Under the pieces are notes generated by a model. It saw only the letters and a list, made by a program, of their open reading frames with translations, had not been told where the DNA came from and searched no databases. DNA of 9,775 nucleotides from contig UREH01000087.1 of the NCBI GenBank assembly GCA_900546835.1, positions 1 to 9,775 of the forward strand, in the 5' to 3' direction. Origin of the DNA: an uncultured Porphyromonadaceae bacterium (GTDB taxonomy: Bacteria > Bacteroidota > Bacteroidia > Bacteroidales > Muribaculaceae). Position numbers and translations under genes: made by a program. Of this stretch, positions 6,055-9,775 are shown in pieces; position 1 is the stretch's first letter, and each line of letters begins with the position of its first letter.

Positions 6055-7725
6055 ATGCGATACGACGACCATATCCTGAAGATATACCGGAACAGTTTCC
6101 GCAACAACTGGGACCTCCCCGCCCTTACCGACTACGGCAGCCAGGAAGTGATGACCTACGCCGACCTCGCCCGCCGTATAGCCCGCCTGCACCTCTTCTA
6201 CCGGCAGATGGGGCTTAAACCGGGCGACCATGTGGCTCTACTGGGAAAAAACTCCACCTCCTGGGTAGTGATGTTTATCGGGACAATAACCTACGGCGCC
6301 ACAATCGTTCCGATTCTTGCCGACTTCAATCCTCACGATGCCCAGCATATAGTCAACCACTCCGACGCCCGGGTGCTGTTTGTAAACAGCTCCATATGGG
6401 AGACTCTTGAGTTCGAGGAGATGCCTGAGCTTAAGGCCGCCGTCTCGCTCGAGATGCGCCAGATACTCGCCGAGCGTGAAACCGAGGGTCATCAGATGCC
6501 TTCGCGCATAATCCGCAACCTCACGCGCAAATTCAAGGCTACCTATCCCAAGGGATTCCGTCGTGAGGATGTGGTCTACCCCGAAATCGATGCCGAAAAT
6601 ACCGCCGTACTAAACTACACTTCCGGCACCACCGGATTCTCCAAAGGAGTGATGCTAACCTACGACAACATCGCGGGCAACGTGAACTACGGCATAGCCA
6701 GCCGGCTGCACTACGAGGGGTCGCGCGCGCTTTCATTCCTGCCGCTGGCGCATGCCTACGGATGCGCCTTCGATATGCTCGTGCCCCTGGCCGTAGGCAC
6801 TTTCATCACCATCTTCGGGAAAGCCCCGACGCCGAAGCTTCTGCTGAAGGCATTCAGCGAAGTGAAACCGAATCTGGTGATATGCGTGCCCCTGATTCTC
6901 GAAAAAATCTACCGCAAGCAGATAGTGCCGATGATTACCAAACGCGCCATCCGCTGGGCTCTCGCTGTGCCGTTTATCGACAACGCCATCTACGCCAAAA
7001 TCCGCAACAAGCTTGTAGAGGCATTCGGAGGCCAGTTCGAGGAGGTGATTATCGGCGGAGCGCCGCTCAACAGCGAAGTGGAGCAATTCCTGTACCGCAT
7101 CAAATTCCCATTCACCGTAGGCTACGGAATGACCGAATGCGGCCCGCTTATAAGCCACACTCCCTGGCGCTCGTTCGTGCCGTCGTCCTGCGGACGCACT
7201 CTCCCCTGCATGGAGTCGAAAATCATGGGGAGCAAAAATCCCGAGACGGAGCCGGGCGAGATATGTGTGCGCGGTCAGGACCGCATGAAAGGATATTACA
7301 AGGCTCCCGACATTACCGCCGCCGCCATCGACGAAGAGGGCTGGCTGCACACCGGCGACATGGGCACCCGCGCGGCCGATGGCACTCTATTCATCAAAGG
7401 CCGTTACAAAACGATGATTCTCAGCGCCTCCGGCCAGAACATCTATCCCGAGGAAATCGAAGCGAAACTCAACAACATGCCCTACGTGGCCGAAAGCCTC
7501 GTGGTGGAGCGCGGAAAAGGGCTGACAGCGATAGTCTATCCCGACTACGAGCGCATGGACGCCGACAAGGTCGATATGCAGGCCCTCCCCGAACTGATGG
7601 AGGCCAACCGCAACGAGCTCAACGGCCTTGTCGCACCCTACGAGCGGTTGGACCGCATACAGCTTATTCCCCACGAATTTGAAAAGACTCCCAAAAAGTC
7701 GATAAAACGCTATCTCTATAGCTGA
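6055..7725 (+). CDS. Long-chain acyl-CoA synthetase-like AMP-binding enzyme
   Basis: This 556-residue enzyme of the ANL superfamily probably activates fatty acids in two steps: ATP plus acid to acyl-AMP, then acyl-CoA. The motifs appear in order. The phosphate loop YTSGTTGFSKG spans residues 188-198, the adenine/Mg motif GYGMTEC spans 356-362, and D435 in WLHTGD is the ribose-binding aspartate. R450 in KGRYK and the hinge region SASGQNIYPEEIE lead into the small C-terminal domain. The C-terminal catalytic-lysine motif is unusual: TPKKSIKRYLY has lysines at 547, 548 and 551, but none falls exactly where TPTxKxKR-type relatives place it. The ATG at 6055 is the first good start, and no strong promoter precedes it. 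The antiporter gene begins 8 bases after the stop. Fatty acid is the best substrate guess from overall resemblance to FadD/ACSL proteins. An acyl-ACP or acyl-adenylate-only role is possible. Confidence 0.88.
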   Translation: MRYDDHILKIYRNSFRNNWDLPALTDYGSQEVMTYADLARRIARLHLFYRQMGLKPGDHVALLGKNSTSWVVMFIGTITYGATIVPILADFNPHDAQHIVNHSDARVLFVNSSIWETLEFEEMPELKAAVSLEMRQILAERETEGHQMPSRIIRNLTRKFKATYPKGFRREDVVYPEIDAENTAVLNYTSGTTGFSKGVMLTYDNIAGNVNYGIASRLHYEGSRALSFLPLAHAYGCAFDMLVPLAVGTFITIFGKAPTPKLLLKAFSEVKPNLVICVPLILEKIYRKQIVPMITKRAIRWALAVPFIDNAIYAKIRNKLVEAFGGQFEEVIIGGAPLNSEVEQFLYRIKFPFTVGYGMTECGPLISHTPWRSFVPSSCGRTLPCMESKIMGSKNPETEPGEICVRGQDRMKGYYKAPDITAAAIDEEGWLHTGDMGTRAADGTLFIKGRYKTMILSASGQNIYPEEIEAKLNNMPYVAESLVVERGKGLTAIVYPDYERMDADKVDMQALPELMEANRNELNGLVAPYERLDRIQLIPHEFEKTPKKSIKRYLYS

Positions 7726-7733
7726 GTCCACAT

Positions 7734-9775
7734 ATGAACAGCATTGACAGCCTGATTTCCGACCTCGCGTTCATTCTGCTGCTCGGCGCCATCGTAACGC
7801 TGCTTTTCAAATGGATAAAGCAGCCGGTGGTGCTCGGCTACATCGTGGCCGGGTTTCTGGCCAGCCCGAACTTCACGCCGCTGCCGTCGGTCACCACCGA
7901 AGCCAACATTGAGTTCTGGGCCCAGATAGGCATTATCGTGCTGCTCTTCTCGCTCGGGCTGGAGTTCAGTTTCAAGAAGCTTCTCAACACGGGCGGCTCG
8001 GCCGTTGTCACCGCCGTGGTGATTGTGGCGGGAATGATGGCCACAGGGTTCATTATCGGCCATCTGCTGGGATTCACCCACATCAACTCGCTCTTTCTGG
8101 GGGGCATGCTGAGCATGTCGTCAACCACTATAATAATCAAGGCGTTCACCGACCTGGGTCTCAGGCAGAAGAAGTTCGCCTCGCTGGTGTTCGCCGTGCT
8201 CATCGTGGAGGACCTCTTTGCCGTGGTGATGATGGTTGTGCTGTCGTCGATTGCTGTCAACAAGAGCGTGGAGGGAGGGCAGATGCTTATGAGCGTCAGC
8301 AAACTGGCATTCTTCCTCATCATATGGTTTCTGGTGGGAGTGTTCGTGCTTCCGTCGGCCCTCAACCGGTTCCGCCGGTTTCTCAACGAAGAGACCCTCC
8401 TGGTAGTTTCGATGGGGCTCTGTCTGGGAATGGCAGTATTCTCGGTGTTCTGCGGCTTCTCGCTTGCCCTCGGCGCCTTCGTAATGGGCTCGATTCTGGC
8501 CGGGACGAGCTACGCAGAGCGCATCGGGCACGTAGTCACCCCCGTGAAAGACCTGTTCGGCTCCGTGTTCTTCATCTCGGTGGGTATGATGGTGCAGCCC
8601 GCGGTGATTATGGAATACTGGTGGCCGATTCTGCTGCTTTCGGTGGTAGTAGTCGTGGGAATGATCGTATTCGGAACTTTCGGCATGCTCATCACCGGGC
8701 AACCCCTTCGAATCGCCATGGAATCAGGATTCTCGCTCACCCAGATAGGCGAGTTCGCATTCATCATCGCCACACTCGGCATGAGTCTGGGCGTCCTGAA
8801 TCATGAAATATACCCGATAGTAGTGGCCGTATCGGTAATCACCACATTCACAACGCCAGATTTCATCCGCATGGCCGATCCGGCCTACACGGCGCTGGAG
8901 CGCCACCTGCCTCGACGCCTGCGCATACTCGTAAACCGCTACCCCGGCCACACCCGCAAGGAAGGCGCCACCGGGCGCGCCTGGGTGGTTCTGCTACGGC
9001 GCTACCTCTGGCGTATCATAATGTATTCGATTGTGCTCTTGGCCATTTCGCTGGTATGCCATAATTATATGGTGCCGAAACTGCAGGAGTGGATGCCGTC
9101 GTGGTACCGCCTTGTCGGCGCCGCGCTCACACTCGCCCTGATGGCACCATTTCTGCTCGCCCTTTGCCTGCCGCCGGCCATGAACAGCGGCAACGAGCGC
9201 GCCCGACTGTCGGCCAACCAGTTGCGCGGCCCGCGCATCGTGATGATGCTGTTCCGCCTGATATTGGCGCTGGGGTTCATCGTCCATGAACTCACATCGT
9301 TCTACTCCCTGCGCGTGGGCATCGTGGTAGGTGTCGCACTCATGCTCCTGCTTATCATGCTCTTCTCGCAGAAACTAAACCGGCAGCTCCGGCAGCTCGA
9401 AGCGCGATTCCTCGACAACCTCAACGAGCGCGAGCTGCGGCGCACGGGCAAAAACAACAACCTCGTCAACGACCTCCATCTGGCCTACATCCGCGTGGGC
9501 TACGGCTGCCCGTTTGTAGGCGAGCGTCTGGTCAACAGCCGCATACGCCAGCAGTACGGCGTCAGCGTCGTGATGATACAGCGCGGAAGCACACTCATCG
9601 TAGTGCCCGGCGGCGACACACGCATCTTCCCCGGCGATGTGGTCGGCGTAATCGGCACCGACGAGCAGATTGAGGCCGTAGTTGGCGTAATGGACGTCGA
9701 CGCGCCGCCGCAGCCCGATGCACCCGGGCTCGACGACTTCCGTCTCACCAGCGTGGAACTCACTTCCACCTCCCC
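7734..9775 (+). CDS. Kef-type (CPA2) cation:proton antiporter with RCK_C domain, 3' partial
   Basis: An ATG at 7734 opens a frame that stays open to the window edge (680 complete codons, no stop), so the C-terminus is missing. Residues 1 to about 385 form a CPA2 antiporter domain of many helices, with SLGLEFSFKKL, SMSSTTIIIKAF, the E159-D160 pair in IVEDLFAVV (probable ion site), VKDLFGSVFFISVGM and LTQIGEFAFIIATLG. Residues about 425-546 hold roughly four more helices, followed by a charged linker (547-583). Residues about 585-655 match a TrkA_C/RCK_C ligand-binding domain, including GCPFVGERLV and FPGDVVGVIG. No Rossmann NAD-binding RCK_N domain is seen between the two, unlike KefB/KefC. 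The protein would exchange K+ or Na+ for H+ across the inner membrane under control of a cytosolic ligand. RCK_C domains of some antiporters bind c-di-AMP; whether this one does is unknown. The 8-base gap suggests co-transcription with the acyl-CoA synthetase gene. Confidence 0.88.
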   Translation, partial: MNSIDSLISDLAFILLLGAIVTLLFKWIKQPVVLGYIVAGFLASPNFTPLPSVTTEANIEFWAQIGIIVLLFSLGLEFSFKKLLNTGGSAVVTAVVIVAGMMATGFIIGHLLGFTHINSLFLGGMLSMSSTTIIIKAFTDLGLRQKKFASLVFAVLIVEDLFAVVMMVVLSSIAVNKSVEGGQMLMSVSKLAFFLIIWFLVGVFVLPSALNRFRRFLNEETLLVVSMGLCLGMAVFSVFCGFSLALGAFVMGSILAGTSYAERIGHVVTPVKDLFGSVFFISVGMMVQPAVIMEYWWPILLLSVVVVVGMIVFGTFGMLITGQPLRIAMESGFSLTQIGEFAFIIATLGMSLGVLNHEIYPIVVAVSVITTFTTPDFIRMADPAYTALERHLPRRLRILVNRYPGHTRKEGATGRAWVVLLRRYLWRIIMYSIVLLAISLVCHNYMVPKLQEWMPSWYRLVGAALTLALMAPFLLALCLPPAMNSGNERARLSANQLRGPRIVMMLFRLILALGFIVHELTSFYSLRVGIVVGVALMLLLIMLFSQKLNRQLRQLEARFLDNLNERELRRTGKNNNLVNDLHLAYIRVGYGCPFVGERLVNSRIRQQYGVSVVMIQRGSTLIVVPGGDTRIFPGDVVGVIGTDEQIEAVVGVMDVDAPPQPDAPGLDDFRLTSVELTSTS

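Noticed and set aside
6762..7682. A 306-codon plus-strand frame inside the acyl-CoA synthetase gene
   Set aside because: It is Arg-rich and low in motifs; the overlapping frame carries all ANL motifs in order.
7716..9295. Several minus-strand frames opposite the antiporter gene
   Set aside because: Their products are His/Glu/Arg-rich or Ser/Thr-rich shadows. The plus-strand frame from 7734 encodes continuous membrane helices and an RCK_C domain to the window edge.

Overview
The window looks like chromosomal DNA from a GC-rich member of the Bacteroidales, perhaps Muribaculaceae or a relative; the family is a guess from base composition and protein style. The strongest evidence is three promoter-like sites of the Bacteroidetes type (TTTG, 20 bases, TAnnTTTG), each just upstream of a gene, together with weak or absent Shine-Dalgarno sequences. 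I see no RNA genes, CRISPR arrays, insertion sequences or phage genes. This appears to be ordinary housekeeping and envelope DNA rather than a mobile island.

Layout. Bases 1-202 are AT-rich and hold only a promoter and an inverted repeat for the first gene; the upstream gene lies outside the window. A PfkB-family sugar kinase (203-1078, +) converges on a FucP-type sugar/H+ symporter (1127-2401, -). The 223-base gap at 2402-2624 holds two divergent promoters: one for the symporter and one for a rightward gene series. That series is an LtaS-like membrane phosphotransferase (2625-4448), a cardiolipin synthase (4522-5964), a long-chain acyl-CoA synthetase-like enzyme (6055-7725), and a CPA2 (Kef-type) cation:proton antiporter (from 7734), which runs off the right edge without a stop. 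Every gap is shorter than 300 bases.

How the genes may work together. The rightward series has gaps of 73, 90 and 8 bases and no convincing terminator inside it, so it may be one transcript. Three of its four products deal with membrane lipids. The acyl-CoA synthetase activates fatty acids, cardiolipin synthase condenses phospholipids, and the LtaS-like protein has the residues expected of an enzyme that moves a phosphoglycerol or similar group from a phospholipid to an acceptor. The antiporter would act on ion balance in the same membrane. The kinase and symporter could form a sugar uptake and phosphorylation pair, but they are transcribed towards each other from separate promoters, so this link is weak.

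I found no clearly new system. The points most worth checking are the LtaS-like enzyme beside cardiolipin synthase in a presumed Gram-negative, the antiporter's extra membrane block where a nucleotide-binding domain would often sit, an inverted repeat laid over the kinase promoter, and a leader sequence shared by two genes.
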